From positions 1-43,345 of the forward strand of contig JAGXRZ010000021.1 in the NCBI GenBank assembly GCA_018335585.1: DNA of 43,345 bases. The letters are read 5' to 3'. The stretch is from Selenomonadales bacterium (GTDB lineage: Bacteria > Bacillota > UBA994). Position 1 is the first letter of the stretch. Each line of letters begins with the position of its first letter. The notes under the pieces are model-generated. The model was not told the origin of the DNA and did not search any database. It saw only the letters and a list, made by a program, of their open reading frames with translations. Below are positions 7,827 to 15,964 of the stretch, piece by piece. The position numbers were made by a program, and so were the translations under genes.

Positions 7827-8341
7827 GATAACACTCTCCTTAATCGCAGCCAGACGACGGGCCGCGTGGCAAGGTATATGTCTACGGTAGTTCCGGATGG
7901 GTATTGCCCTAATTCGACACGGTCGTTGCCCAGTAGGATAGCTTGAGAAGCCTCCGGTGAGACGACTAGGCTTAGCGCGGGTAAGGCAACATCATGGGGG
8001 ACAAAAAACCAGCCGTCTTCCACGCGAAATCCGGGTGCGTTGTCTGTGGGCATACCGGCATTGTAGGACTTCATTCTGGTGCCGACTAGCCGTAGACCTT
8101 CCTCTTCAACTGACAGATACTCGAAAATTGGTGTGCGTTCTACTGAGTGCATGAAATAACTGGTTACTGTGTCTCCTACCGCCACCTCAAACGTATGTGC
8201 GGAATGTCCAGCTGCCTGTATGACTAATACGCGGGAAGTGGGGAAGAAAGAGGATACAAGTATAGCCAAGGCGAACAAACTACCGAGCAGGGCTATAAAC
8301 GAAGGGGCACCGCGCTGCGGTGCCCCACGATAAGGGGCCAC
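7823..8341 (-). CDS. DUF1850 protein of the TAXI-TRAP operon
   Basis: A 172-residue protein with one N-terminal hydrophobic segment (about 15-34) followed by a beta-rich extracytoplasmic part. The pattern VGDTVTSYFMHSVERTPIFEYLSV, then GTRMKSYNAGMP, then DGWFFV is characteristic of DUF1850, a family regularly found beside TAXI-TRAP permeases and of unknown biochemical role. The GTG start shares its G with the stop of the binding-protein gene (TAGTG), and the 3' end overlaps the permease start by 4 bases, so it is translationally embedded in the operon. The first residues (YRGAPQRGAP) are encoded by a perfect DNA hairpin, so the true start might lie just downstream. Confidence 0.82.
   Translation of the reverse strand: MAPYRGAPQRGAPSFIALLGSLFALAILVSSFFPTSRVLVIQAAGHSAHTFEVAVGDTVTSYFMHSVERTPIFEYLSVEEEGLRLVGTRMKSYNAGMPTDNAPGFRVEDGWFFVPHDVALPALSLVVSPEASQAILLGNDRVELGQYPSGTTVDIYLATRPVVWLRLRRVLS
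8304..8326. other. Perfect 10-bp inverted repeat at the binding-protein/DUF1850 junction
   Basis: GGGGCACCGC (8304-8313), a 3-base loop, then GCGGTGCCCC (8317-8326). It lies 15 bases downstream of the binding-protein stop codon on the minus strand, inside the first codons of DUF1850, with no T-run after it. Such a structure could stabilise the 3' end of the upstream message rather than terminate transcription. Confidence 0.7.
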
Positions 8342-9300
8342 TAGCGCCGTTCCCTAAAGAATCTCGCTGCGCCAGGGTGAAGCGGAATTGGCATTGCTTC
8401 CTGCGCCGTAGCGAGGGAGAGATCTCTGCCGCGCACGTGGGCGGCGCCGAAGTCATCTAGGTGCTTGAACAAGGCTCTAGTGATGTCATAGACCAGTCGA
8501 TCAGAGAGGCTGCCCTTGACAGCAATCATGGCCCGCACAGCTACGGTTTCCACCGGCTCCGTTATGCCGCGATACGTTGCGGCCGCGATAGTGTGGCGGG
8601 TGTAGAATGGGTGAGTGGTGCGTAGCGCGTCTACTTCCGGTCCGGTAATCGGGACCAGCGCGATGGCGATGCTGTTGGCTAACTCCGTTACCGCAGCTGT
8701 AGGAGTTCCCGCAGTAACAAATGCGGCATCTAGGTGTCCGTCCCTGATTTGCGCCGTGGCGTCACCAAAGGGCAGGTACTCTACTTTGGCTAGTGCCGTG
8801 TACTGTACGCCGAAAGCTGAGAGAATTTGGCGAGCATTGGCTTCTGTTCCGGATCCTGCAGCGCCTACCGCTACGCGGCGTCCGACTAGGTCACGCACCG
8901 ATCGAATGCCCGATGCCTGTGTAACAATCAGTTGGATTACCTCTGGATAGAGGGTGGCGATGCCGCGGATTTGGTCGTTCTTGCGATCTCTAAACATCTC
9001 TAGCCCATGGAATGAATAATAAGCAATGTCATTTTGCAGGAAGGCAATCTCCACACCATCGGCCCCTGCTGTAGCAAGGAGATTGGCGTTTGCTACCGAA
9101 GCGCCGGTAACTCGGGCCGAAGCTTCCATATTGCGGATATCCTTGTTAAGGATCTGAGCGAGTGCCCCGCCGAGCGGGAAGTAGACCCCACCCGTACCCC
9201 CGGTAGCGATACTAAGGAACTGCTTCTGCGGTGTGCAACCGGTGATGACGGCGGCTAGAGCAACGATGAGAACTAGGGTGACGATAAGTACACGTTTCAT
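8341..9300 (-). CDS. TAXI family TRAP transporter solute-binding lipoprotein
   Basis: Extracytoplasmic substrate-binding subunit of the TRAP system. I chose ATG 9300 because AGGAGGGG sits 5 bases upstream of it, giving 319 residues that begin with a lipoprotein signal peptide (MKRVLIV, hydrophobic core) and a Cys at 22 preceded by ITG. The mature part begins with the typical TAXI sequence LSIATGGTGGVYFPLGGALA and continues with the AVGAAGSGTEANARQIL ligand-binding segment. TAXI proteins bind carboxylates such as glutamate or 2-oxoglutarate in characterised cases; the ligand here is not known. It is the first gene of the operon, transcribed away from the PHP-rapZ-yvcK genes. Confidence 0.92.
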   Translation of the reverse strand: MKRVLIVTLVLIVALAAVITGCTPQKQFLSIATGGTGGVYFPLGGALAQILNKDIRNMEASARVTGASVANANLLATAGADGVEIAFLQNDIAYYSFHGLEMFRDRKNDQIRGIATLYPEVIQLIVTQASGIRSVRDLVGRRVAVGAAGSGTEANARQILSAFGVQYTALAKVEYLPFGDATAQIRDGHLDAAFVTAGTPTAAVTELANSIAIALVPITGPEVDALRTTHPFYTRHTIAAATYRGITEPVETVAVRAMIAVKGSLSDRLVYDITRALFKHLDDFGAAHVRGRDLSLATAQEAMPIPLHPGAARFFRERR

Positions 9301-9340
9301 TTTTTCCCCTCCTGTTAGTTTGTACCTAAGCTTAAGCCGC

Positions 9341-9370
9341 ACCCTACAGAATCCTACAGAAAACTACAGA
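9341..9370. promoter_or_regulatory. Three direct repeats with a 10-bp period in a divergent intergenic region
   Basis: CTACAGA occurs at 9344-9350, 9354-9360 and 9364-9370, exactly 10 bases apart, so all copies face the same side of the helix. They lie about 45-70 bases upstream of the TRAP lipoprotein gene and about 90-115 bases upstream of the PHP gene. This arrangement is typical of a multimeric regulator site. The regulator is unknown. Confidence 0.45.
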
Positions 9371-9435
9371 AAAATACTTGCACAGTTCAGAAGATTGCTT
9401 AGAATTGGACGACTGCAGAGCGTGGCTAAATCAGG

Positions 9436-9441
9436 TATAAT
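9436..9441 (+). promoter_or_regulatory. Consensus -10 box upstream of the PHP-rapZ-yvcK genes
   Basis: TATAAT matches the consensus exactly. No good -35 hexamer is seen 16-18 bases upstream, so activation or a different start is possible. The expected transcription start is near 9448. Confidence 0.35.
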
Positions 9442-9458
9442 GAACGGGACAAGCCTTT

Positions 9459-10217
9459 ATGGGGGTGCGCTTTTTGGTCAAAGCCGACACACACGTGCAT
9501 ACTATCGCCAGCGGTCACGCTTACGGAACAGTACAAGAGATGGCCGTCGCCGCGCGCGAGAAAGGATTGGAGCTAATTGCGCTTTGTGACCACGGGCCGA
9601 GCCTGCCTGGTGCTCCGCACCGCTACTACTTCAGCAACTTGCTCGTACTGCCGCACTTTATCGCGGGGGTAGAGGTCTTGCGCGGCATCGAGGCAAATAT
9701 GCTTAATGAGCGCGGCGAACTCGACCTGGAGCGGCGTTTTCTTGAGCGCCTAGACTGGGTCGCGGCCGGTTTTCACGACGACTGCGTCACGCCCATGTCG
9801 CGCGACCTTAACACCCAGGCCATTCTAGGCGCGATTAGCACCGGCCTCGTCGACGTCATTGTTCACCCGGGCAACCCGCAATTTCCTATTCACCACGAGG
9901 TGGTCGTGCGGGCGATTGCCGAGGCGGGCATCGCCATGGAAGTAAACAACGCCTCACTTATCTATCCGCATCGTCGCGGGAGCGACAAGAACTGCGTGGA
10001 GCTTATTAAGCTAGCCATTCTGTACGGGGCAAACATTGTCTTGGGCAGTGACGCACATTCGCCCTGGCAGATTGGCGAAGTCTCGCAAGCCTACGCCTTA
10101 GCCGCAAGCTGTGGCGTGCCGGCTGCGCAAATACTCAACCTTACCGCCAGCGGCGTGCGCGAGTATCTTAAAAAACGGGGCAAGCCGCGCTACATCGCTG
10201 ATGCCCCCGTGGTTTGA
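9459..10217 (+). CDS. PHP-domain phosphoesterase (YcdX-like)
   Basis: A predicted metal-dependent phosphatase/phosphoesterase of the PHP superfamily. The metal ligands are visible in order: ADTHVHT near the N-terminus, CDHGPSLP, the Glu of GIEAN, AGFHDD, the HPGNP segment and GSDAHSP near the C-terminus. This set resembles the YcdX trinuclear zinc subgroup. The frame opens at ATG 9459, but that codon has no good ribosome binding site. A TTG at 9474, preceded by GGGGGTG at 9461-9467, gives MVKADTHVHT and may be the true start. Length is about 247-252 residues. It stands directly before rapZ, an arrangement that I recall from other Clostridia. The substrate is unknown. Confidence 0.85.
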   Translation: MGVRFLVKADTHVHTIASGHAYGTVQEMAVAAREKGLELIALCDHGPSLPGAPHRYYFSNLLVLPHFIAGVEVLRGIEANMLNERGELDLERRFLERLDWVAAGFHDDCVTPMSRDLNTQAILGAISTGLVDVIVHPGNPQFPIHHEVVVRAIAEAGIAMEVNNASLIYPHRRGSDKNCVELIKLAILYGANIVLGSDAHSPWQIGEVSQAYALAASCGVPAAQILNLTASGVREYLKKRGKPRYIADAPVV

Positions 10218-10231
10218 GGCAGGTGATGCTT

Positions 10232-11101
10232 ATGAAAGGCGCGGTCAAGTTCGTAATTATTACCGGGTTGTCGGGTGCGGGGAAGTCGCAAGCGATTAAA
10301 GTCTTTGAGGATGCCGACTACTTTTGTGTCGACAACCTTCCTCCGGCGCTTTTGCCGAAGTTCGCGGAACTCTGCGCCTCAGGCGGCACGATCAAGCGAG
10401 CCGCGCTCGTCATGGACATTCGCGGCGGGGAGTTCTTTAAATCGCTCTTTGATGCGCTTGCTTACCTTAGCTTCCACGAGTGGCCGCATGAGGTGTTGTT
10501 TTTGGAGGCGTCTGAAGAGGTCTTGGTGCGCAGGTTTAAGGAAACACGGCGCCGACATCCGCTTGCCGGCGAAGGCAGTATCCAGGATGGCATTAGGCGC
10601 GAAGTGGAGATGCTCGCGGAGATAAAGCGACGTGCCGATAAGATTATTAATACTTCCAGCCTCACCCCGGCGCAACTAAGGGAAGAGGTGCAGGCTCTCT
10701 TTCAACAAGGCGAATCAGGCGGGAAACTGCAGATTAGGTTGCTCTCGTTTGGCTTCAAGAAAGGGATTCCGCTCGACGCCGACTTTGTCTTTGACTGCCG
10801 TTTCTTGGCTAACCCCCACTACGTGCAGGAGCTAAAACCACTCACGGGGATAGACGCGCGGGTCAAGCAATTTGTGTTTGAGGACGAGGCCAGCCAGGAT
10901 TATCTCGCCATGATGCAGGAGATGGTGGAGTTCGTAATCCCGCGCTGCATCAAGGAAGGGAAGACCCAGTTGGTGGTCGCTATCGGCTGCACCGGCGGCA
11001 GGCACCGTTCGGTAGCTATGGCCGAAGCGCTAAAGGAGAGACTCGTGCTTGCGCGCCACCGGGTGGCGATAGAGCACCGGCATATAAGCGAGGAGGTGTA
11101 G
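10232..11101 (+). CDS. rapZ: RapZ/YvcJ nucleotide-binding protein
   Basis: A P-loop protein of the RapZ (YvcJ) family. In Escherichia coli RapZ delivers small RNA GlmZ to RNase E; the Bacillus relative YvcJ binds and hydrolyses nucleotides and affects competence. With the ATG at 10232, chosen for the preceding AGGCAGGTG and for family length, the product is 289 residues. It has Walker A GLSGAGKS (12-19), the VDNLPP motif (from about 33) and the conserved C-terminal GCTGGRHRSV (252-261). Upstream TTG, GTG and ATG codons at 10214-10226 are alternatives. It is followed after 2 bases by yvcK, as in many Firmicutes, but whiA is not next in line here. Confidence 0.94.
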   Translation: MKGAVKFVIITGLSGAGKSQAIKVFEDADYFCVDNLPPALLPKFAELCASGGTIKRAALVMDIRGGEFFKSLFDALAYLSFHEWPHEVLFLEASEEVLVRRFKETRRRHPLAGEGSIQDGIRREVEMLAEIKRRADKIINTSSLTPAQLREEVQALFQQGESGGKLQIRLLSFGFKKGIPLDADFVFDCRFLANPHYVQELKPLTGIDARVKQFVFEDEASQDYLAMMQEMVEFVIPRCIKEGKTQLVVAIGCTGGRHRSVAMAEALKERLVLARHRVAIEHRHISEEV

Positions 11102-11103
11102 CC

Positions 11104-12381
11104 TTGCGCTGGCTCAAGTGGCTTTACCCGGGTCTGCGAGTTAAGCGCTACATCTTTTTGGCGACGTGCGGCGTCTGCCTAAGTATGGTGGGCTTAGGGC
11201 TCCTATGGGGACGTCGGCTGCTGGGCTTTATTGAGGAACAGCTGGTAGTATATCTGCAGGCCTCAGCCGGCACGACCGCTCTCTACGTGACAGGTATGCT
11301 ACTAGTCATCAGTGGATTAGTACTGGTGGGCGTAGCGGTAAGAAGCGTCGTGCGCTCAATCCTCGAAATCATCACGCCCGAGCAAGAAGACAGGCTTGTC
11401 GATGTGCTGTTTAGGCGGCGGTTGCTTAAGAGCGGTCCGCGCATAGTGGCGATTGGCGGCGGCTCGGGCCTCTCGGTACTCTTGCGCGGGATAAAGAGCT
11501 ACACCAGTAATATCACCGCGATTGTCACTGTTTCGGACGACGGCGGCAGCTCGGGACGCTTGCGCGGTGAGATGGGTATACTGCCGCCCGGCGATATCCG
11601 CAATTGCGTGTTGGCCTTAGCCGACACCGAGTCGCTGTTAGAAAGCCTCTTCCAGTATCGCTTTAAGAACGGCGAGCTGGACGGACATAGCTTTGGCAAT
11701 CTGTTGATTGCCGCCATGACCTCGATTACGGGGGATTTTCAGCTAGCCGTCAAGGAGTTTAGCAAGGTTTTGGCTGTGCGGGGGCGGGTCTTGCCGGTGA
11801 CAAATGCCGATGTGCGCCTGCGGGCCGAACTTGAAGATGGCACGGTCGTAGAGGGTGAGACCAACGTCAGCTTGTGCGGCGCTCAGGTACGCGCACTCAG
11901 CCTTATCCCGAGCGACGCCGAGGCACTGCCGGAGGTGCTTAAGGCCATTGACGAAGCAGATGCCATAGTGCTTGGCCCCGGGAGCTTGTACACCTCAGTC
12001 ATCCCAAATTTGTTGGTGCGCGGCATGGGCGAAGCGCTGACGGCGGCTAAAGCTCCGAAAATCTACATCTGTAATGTTATGACGCAACCGGGGGAGACAG
12101 ATGGCTTTACCGCCTCACAGCACGTCACGGCCATAGAACGTTTTTCGTCGCCCCGTCTAATTGACTGGATTGTAGTTAACAGCGCGAGAGTGCGCCCGCA
12201 TTTAGTGTCCAAATATGCCGCGGCTAACTCCGCGCCGGTGGTATTAGATCTCCCGCGCCTAAGTCAACTCGGCCTGCGCATAGCCACAGGCGACCTACTA
12301 CAGCAGGGAGATGTAGTGCGACACGACCCCGAGAAGCTAGCGCGTCGCCTCATGGAGTTAATTGCCTCTGCCAAGAAGTGA
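11104..12381 (+). CDS. yvcK: YvcK/GlmR-type gluconeogenesis factor with membrane N-terminus
   Basis: A UDP-GlcNAc-binding regulator of the YvcK/GlmR (CofD-like) family, which in Bacillus supports cell-wall precursor supply during gluconeogenic growth. Conserved elements are VAIGGGSGLSVLLRGIK (GGGSG 118-122), SDDGGSSGRLR (144-154), PPGDIRN (161-167), GHSFGNLL and GPGSLYTSVIPNLL. Compared with the 317-residue Bacillus protein this one is 425 residues long, because about 110 N-terminal residues carry two hydrophobic segments (about 16-34 and 58-80) that should anchor it to the membrane; such extended forms occur in other Clostridia. It uses a TTG start preceded by AGGAGGTG at the end of rapZ. 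Confidence 0.93.
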   Translation: MRWLKWLYPGLRVKRYIFLATCGVCLSMVGLGLLWGRRLLGFIEEQLVVYLQASAGTTALYVTGMLLVISGLVLVGVAVRSVVRSILEIITPEQEDRLVDVLFRRRLLKSGPRIVAIGGGSGLSVLLRGIKSYTSNITAIVTVSDDGGSSGRLRGEMGILPPGDIRNCVLALADTESLLESLFQYRFKNGELDGHSFGNLLIAAMTSITGDFQLAVKEFSKVLAVRGRVLPVTNADVRLRAELEDGTVVEGETNVSLCGAQVRALSLIPSDAEALPEVLKAIDEADAIVLGPGSLYTSVIPNLLVRGMGEALTAAKAPKIYICNVMTQPGETDGFTASQHVTAIERFSSPRLIDWIVVNSARVRPHLVSKYAAANSAPVVLDLPRLSQLGLRIATGDLLQQGDVVRHDPEKLARRLMELIASAKK

Positions 12382-12401
12382 AATAAGCGAGGAGGGCCCA
12401 C

Positions 12402-13781
12402 ATGCCAAGAACAATTCCCACCGCCGAACCGTTTCGCATCAAAGTTGTCGAACCCGTAAAAATGACTACGCGCGAGGAACGCGCCGAGAAGATTGCCGCC
12501 GCCGGGTATAATCTCTTTGGCCTTAGGTCGACCGAGGTGTATATAGACCTGCTTACAGACAGCGGCACGTCGGCCATGAGCGACAATCAATGGGCGGGCA
12601 TGATGCTCGGCGACGAGGCCTATGCCGGCAGCAAGAACTACTTTAATCTCGAGCGGGCGGTACAGGAGATTACCGGTTTAAAACATGTGCTGCCCACGCA
12701 CCAAGGACGCGCCGCCGAGAACCTGCTGCTTTACGTGCTGCTTAAGGAAGGGCAGTTTGTACCCAACAACATGCACTTTGACACCACGAAAGCGCATGTT
12801 TTGCATAAGGGCGGAGTCCCAGTGGATTTGGTTACGCCGGAGGCCTACGACCCGACCTCGCAGTATCCCTTTAAGGGAGATATGGATGTCGCGAAGCTAG
12901 ACGCTTTTCTGGCGGAACATGCCGCTAAAGTCCCCTTAGTTATGCTGACTGTCACCTGCAACAGCGGCGGCGGACAGCCCGTATCGCTAAAAAACATTCG
13001 CGCCGTCAGTGAGGTAGCGAGGAAACACGGCAAGCCTTTCTTTATTGACGCCTGTCGTTTCGCGGAAAACGCCTACTTTATTAAGCAGCGCGAGGCAGGG
13101 TATCAGAGCAAAACAATTGCCGAAATCGTAGCCGAAATGTTCTCGTATGCGGATGGTTGCACGATGAGCTCTAAGAAGGATGCCTTAGTAAATATTGGCG
13201 GTTTCCTGGCTGCGAACGACCACGCCTTGTATCAGGCGGCGAGTGGGCTGGCCGTTTTGTTTGAAGGCTTCCCGACTTATGGTGGGTTGGCCGGGCGCGA
13301 TATGGAAGCGATGGCGAGGGGTTTACGTGAGGTCATCGAGGAAGACTATCTCGCTTACCGCGTGGGCCAAGTCAAGTACCTAGGGGATAAACTGCTTGAG
13401 TACGGCGTCCCGATTATTGAACCTATCGGCGGGCATGCAGTCTATCTTGACGCTAAGCGCTTCTTGCCGCATATCCCGCAGCAGCAGTTCCCGGCGCAAG
13501 CCTTAGGTGTCGAGCTGTACATCGAGGGGGGCGTGCGCGGCGTAGAGATAGGCACTAATTTGGCTGGGCGGAATCCTACGACCGGCGACCACGACTACCC
13601 TAAGCTCGAAATGCTCCGCCTGACCATCCCCCGCCGCGTTTACACCAACCGCCACATGGATGTAATTGCCGTGGCCTGTGCTAACGTCTACGAGCGCCGG
13701 GAGGAGATTCGTGGGTTGGAGTATACCTACGAGGCCCCGATTCTCAGACACTTTACGGCGAGGTTTAAGAGGCTCCCATAA
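12402..13781 (+). CDS. tnaA: Tryptophanase (tyrosine phenol-lyase family)
   Basis: A PLP-dependent beta-eliminating lyase of 459 residues that converts tryptophan to indole, pyruvate and ammonia. Family landmarks are the N-terminal EPFRIKVVEPVK, LLTDSGTSAMSDNQWAGMM, PTHQGRAAEN, PLP-binding Asp216 in DACRFAEN and the PLP-lysine pair MSSKKD (Lys259 the likely Schiff base). The close relative tyrosine phenol-lyase is distinguished by a Thr before TT and an Arg in its SMERG motif. Here the first is Asp127 (HFDTT, like tryptophanase YFFDTT) and the second is Ile383 in GVEIG, both pointing to tryptophanase, although the N-terminal region resembles tyrosine phenol-lyase. It lies 20 bases after yvcK with ribosome binding site GAGGAGGG, so read-through is likely. 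No TnaC-like leader was seen. Confidence 0.85.
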   Translation: MPRTIPTAEPFRIKVVEPVKMTTREERAEKIAAAGYNLFGLRSTEVYIDLLTDSGTSAMSDNQWAGMMLGDEAYAGSKNYFNLERAVQEITGLKHVLPTHQGRAAENLLLYVLLKEGQFVPNNMHFDTTKAHVLHKGGVPVDLVTPEAYDPTSQYPFKGDMDVAKLDAFLAEHAAKVPLVMLTVTCNSGGGQPVSLKNIRAVSEVARKHGKPFFIDACRFAENAYFIKQREAGYQSKTIAEIVAEMFSYADGCTMSSKKDALVNIGGFLAANDHALYQAASGLAVLFEGFPTYGGLAGRDMEAMARGLREVIEEDYLAYRVGQVKYLGDKLLEYGVPIIEPIGGHAVYLDAKRFLPHIPQQQFPAQALGVELYIEGGVRGVEIGTNLAGRNPTTGDHDYPKLEMLRLTIPRRVYTNRHMDVIAVACANVYERREEIRGLEYTYEAPILRHFTARFKRLP

Positions 13782-13834
13782 CCCGCGTCAGGCGTGCCGG
13801 GCACGTTTCCACATAGAGAGATGAGGTGTCGGAT

Positions 13835-14521
13835 TTGACTCTAGGCATTGTGTGCGCCATGCAAGCCGAAATCGATGTTCTCAGGGATTCCCTCGAGCTG
13901 CGTGAGTTAGGGAGCGGTAGCCCGTGGGACCTTTACGCCACGCGCCGGGAAGACACGCTTGCTTTAGTCTCGGGTGTCGGCAAAGTCAGCGCGGCGGCAG
14001 GGCTTAGCTACCTGCTGTCACACTACAAGGTTACGCGGCTGATAGGCATCGGAGTGGCCGGGGGTATCGCCGAAGACTTGCGCATCGGAGACATTGTCAT
14101 TTGTCGTGGCGCGGTGCAGCACGACATGGATTTGACGGCGTTTGGCTACGAGCTAGGGATGGTGCCCGGCGTACGCATCAAGGAGTTTAAGGCCGACCGC
14201 GCGCTGGTGGCTAAGGCTGTCGCCGCCGCGCAAGAAGTGAACCTCAGCGTGCAGATTCGGCCGGGACTTGCCCTAAGCGGCGACAAGTTTATCGCCCGCG
14301 ACGAAGGGGCGAAACTGCGGCAGTTGTATCGCGGCGATTGTGTAGATATGGAGACGGCCGCGTGGGCGCACGTCGCCCACCTCTTTGGCGTGCCGTGGGT
14401 AGGCATTCGCAGTATTTCTGACCAGGCCGACGGCGAAGCCCCCGCGAACTTCAAAGCCTTTCTTAGCCAAGCAGTCGAAAACATGAGCCATCTCGTCCTG
14501 CGCCTCTTAGAAACAACTTAG
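13835..14521 (+). CDS. mtnN: 5'-methylthioadenosine/S-adenosylhomocysteine nucleosidase
   Basis: Hydrolyses the glycosidic bond of methylthioadenosine and S-adenosylhomocysteine, recycling products of methylation and polyamine synthesis. I chose the TTG at 13835 over the GTG at 13826 because GAGGTG lies 6 bases upstream of it. This puts the catalytic acid of AMQAEID at Glu12, exactly as in the Escherichia coli enzyme. Substrate-binding Glu173 in VDMETAA and catalytic Asp196 in SISDQAD also fall at the expected positions (174 and 197). The GIGVAGG loop marks the phosphorylase-like fold. Length is 228 residues. It follows tryptophanase by 53 bases and precedes tldD. Confidence 0.9.
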   Translation: MTLGIVCAMQAEIDVLRDSLELRELGSGSPWDLYATRREDTLALVSGVGKVSAAAGLSYLLSHYKVTRLIGIGVAGGIAEDLRIGDIVICRGAVQHDMDLTAFGYELGMVPGVRIKEFKADRALVAKAVAAAQEVNLSVQIRPGLALSGDKFIARDEGAKLRQLYRGDCVDMETAAWAHVAHLFGVPWVGIRSISDQADGEAPANFKAFLSQAVENMSHLVLRLLETT

Positions 14522-14587
14522 AGGGAGGATTTTTCCCATACGCGGCAAATACTATTAGATAGTGTGTTAAAGATTGGAGGCAAGTGT

Positions 14588-15964
14588 TTGAAAGAACTTC
14601 TGCGACAGGCACTCAACGCGTCAACGGCTGACTACTGTGAGATTCGCCTAGAGGAAACGCATGTCACTTCGATTGAGTATCGCGGCAAGAACCTTGACCA
14701 GCTCTCCCAGCGCCTGCAATACGGGGGCAACGTCAGGGCCTTAGTCGACGGCGGGTGGGGGTTCGTCTCGTTTAACCGCCTCGACAACCTAGAAGAACAG
14801 GTTAGGCAGGCCTGTGCGCAGGCGCGTGTGCTCGGAGCCATAAAACAGGGGAAGAGCCAGATGGCCCAAGTACCGGTGGTCGACACCGAAGTAAAGACCG
14901 CCGTGCAGCAGGACCCCCGCGCAGTCACGCTCGAGGAAAAGATTAACCTGTTTTCTCGTTATAACGACCTGATTCTAAACTTCCATCCCGCGATTACCGG
15001 CTCGGTCATCCGCTACTTTGACCGCTACATAAACCTTTATTTCGCCAATACTGACGGCTCCTACGTCGCGCAGGAAAAATTCGATATCGGCTGCGGTATG
15101 CGGGCGGTAGCCACGCGCGGTAGCGTCACGGTCATGGAAGGCGTGAGCAGCGGCAGCAACAACGACTTCGGCTGTGTGCTCAACTTAGAGGATGAGCTTA
15201 AGAAGGCCTGCCAGCTAACGGTAGACTTGCTCGATGCCCCCACCGTTAAGGGAGGCGAGTACACCGTTATTCTTGACCCTAGGATGGCCGGGCTTTTCGT
15301 GCATGAGGCGTTTGGCCACTTAAGCGAAGCCGACGACATCAGCGAGAACGAAGCCTTGCGTGAACTAATGACGCTTGGCAAGAAATTTGGGCGAGAGATT
15401 CTACATATCTACGACACCGGCGTAGAACACGGCAATCGCGGTGCGTTGGTGTACGATGATGAAGGCGTCGCCGCCGAAAAGACGTACTTAATTAAGGACG
15501 GCGTGCTTGTCGGCAGGCTCCACTCCCGCGAAAGCGCCGCCAAAATGGGCGAGGCGCCGACAGGCTCCGCGCGGGCTATGTCCTATACCTTCCCGCCCAT
15601 TGTGCGCATGCGCACCACCTGTATTGAGGCTGGCACGAGTTCATTTGCAGACATGATTAAGGACATAGAGCTTGGGGTGTATGCTCTAGGCGGGTACGGC
15701 GGGCAAACCAACGGCGAGATGTTTACCTTTACCGCGGGGCACGGTTACATGATTCGCAACGGGAAGATTGCCGAGCTAGTTAAGGACGTTACCCTAAGCG
15801 GCAATGTCTTTACTACGTTGGCGAACATCGATATGGTAGGTAACGACTTCGCCTACGATAACGGGGCCGGGGGTTGCGGTAAGTGGATGCAGTCGCCGCT
15901 ACCCACCAGTGAGGGTTCGCCTCATATTCGCGTACAGAAAGTCGTTATCGGGGGTGCGAGCTAA
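14588..15964 (+). CDS. tldD: TldD metalloprotease subunit
   Basis: Catalytic half of the TldD/TldE heterodimer, a zinc protease that degrades unfolded peptides and matures some peptide products such as microcin B17. The HEAFGH motif (His239, Glu240, His244 with the chosen start) supplies the zinc site. Other conserved parts are IEYRGKNLDQL near the N-terminus and LGGYGGQTNGEMFTF near the C-terminus. The TTG at 14588 is preceded by GGAGG at 14576-14580, and the open frame continues upstream to a GTG at 14564. Length is 458 residues, close to the family norm. It overlaps tldE by one base (TAATG), so the two are coupled. Confidence 0.92.
   Translation: MKELLRQALNASTADYCEIRLEETHVTSIEYRGKNLDQLSQRLQYGGNVRALVDGGWGFVSFNRLDNLEEQVRQACAQARVLGAIKQGKSQMAQVPVVDTEVKTAVQQDPRAVTLEEKINLFSRYNDLILNFHPAITGSVIRYFDRYINLYFANTDGSYVAQEKFDIGCGMRAVATRGSVTVMEGVSSGSNNDFGCVLNLEDELKKACQLTVDLLDAPTVKGGEYTVILDPRMAGLFVHEAFGHLSEADDISENEALRELMTLGKKFGREILHIYDTGVEHGNRGALVYDDEGVAAEKTYLIKDGVLVGRLHSRESAAKMGEAPTGSARAMSYTFPPIVRMRTTCIEAGTSSFADMIKDIELGVYALGGYGGQTNGEMFTFTAGHGYMIRNGKIAELVKDVTLSGNVFTTLANIDMVGNDFAYDNGAGGCGKWMQSPLPTSEGSPHIRVQKVVIGGAS

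Noticed and set aside
12402-13781. Tyrosine phenol-lyase instead of tryptophanase
   Set aside because: The Arg of the SMERG motif and the Thr before TT that mark tyrosine phenol-lyase are Ile383 and Asp127 here.
14551-14563. Small palindrome ACTATTAGATAGT before tldD
   Set aside because: Too short to separate from chance and no matching promoter spacing was found.
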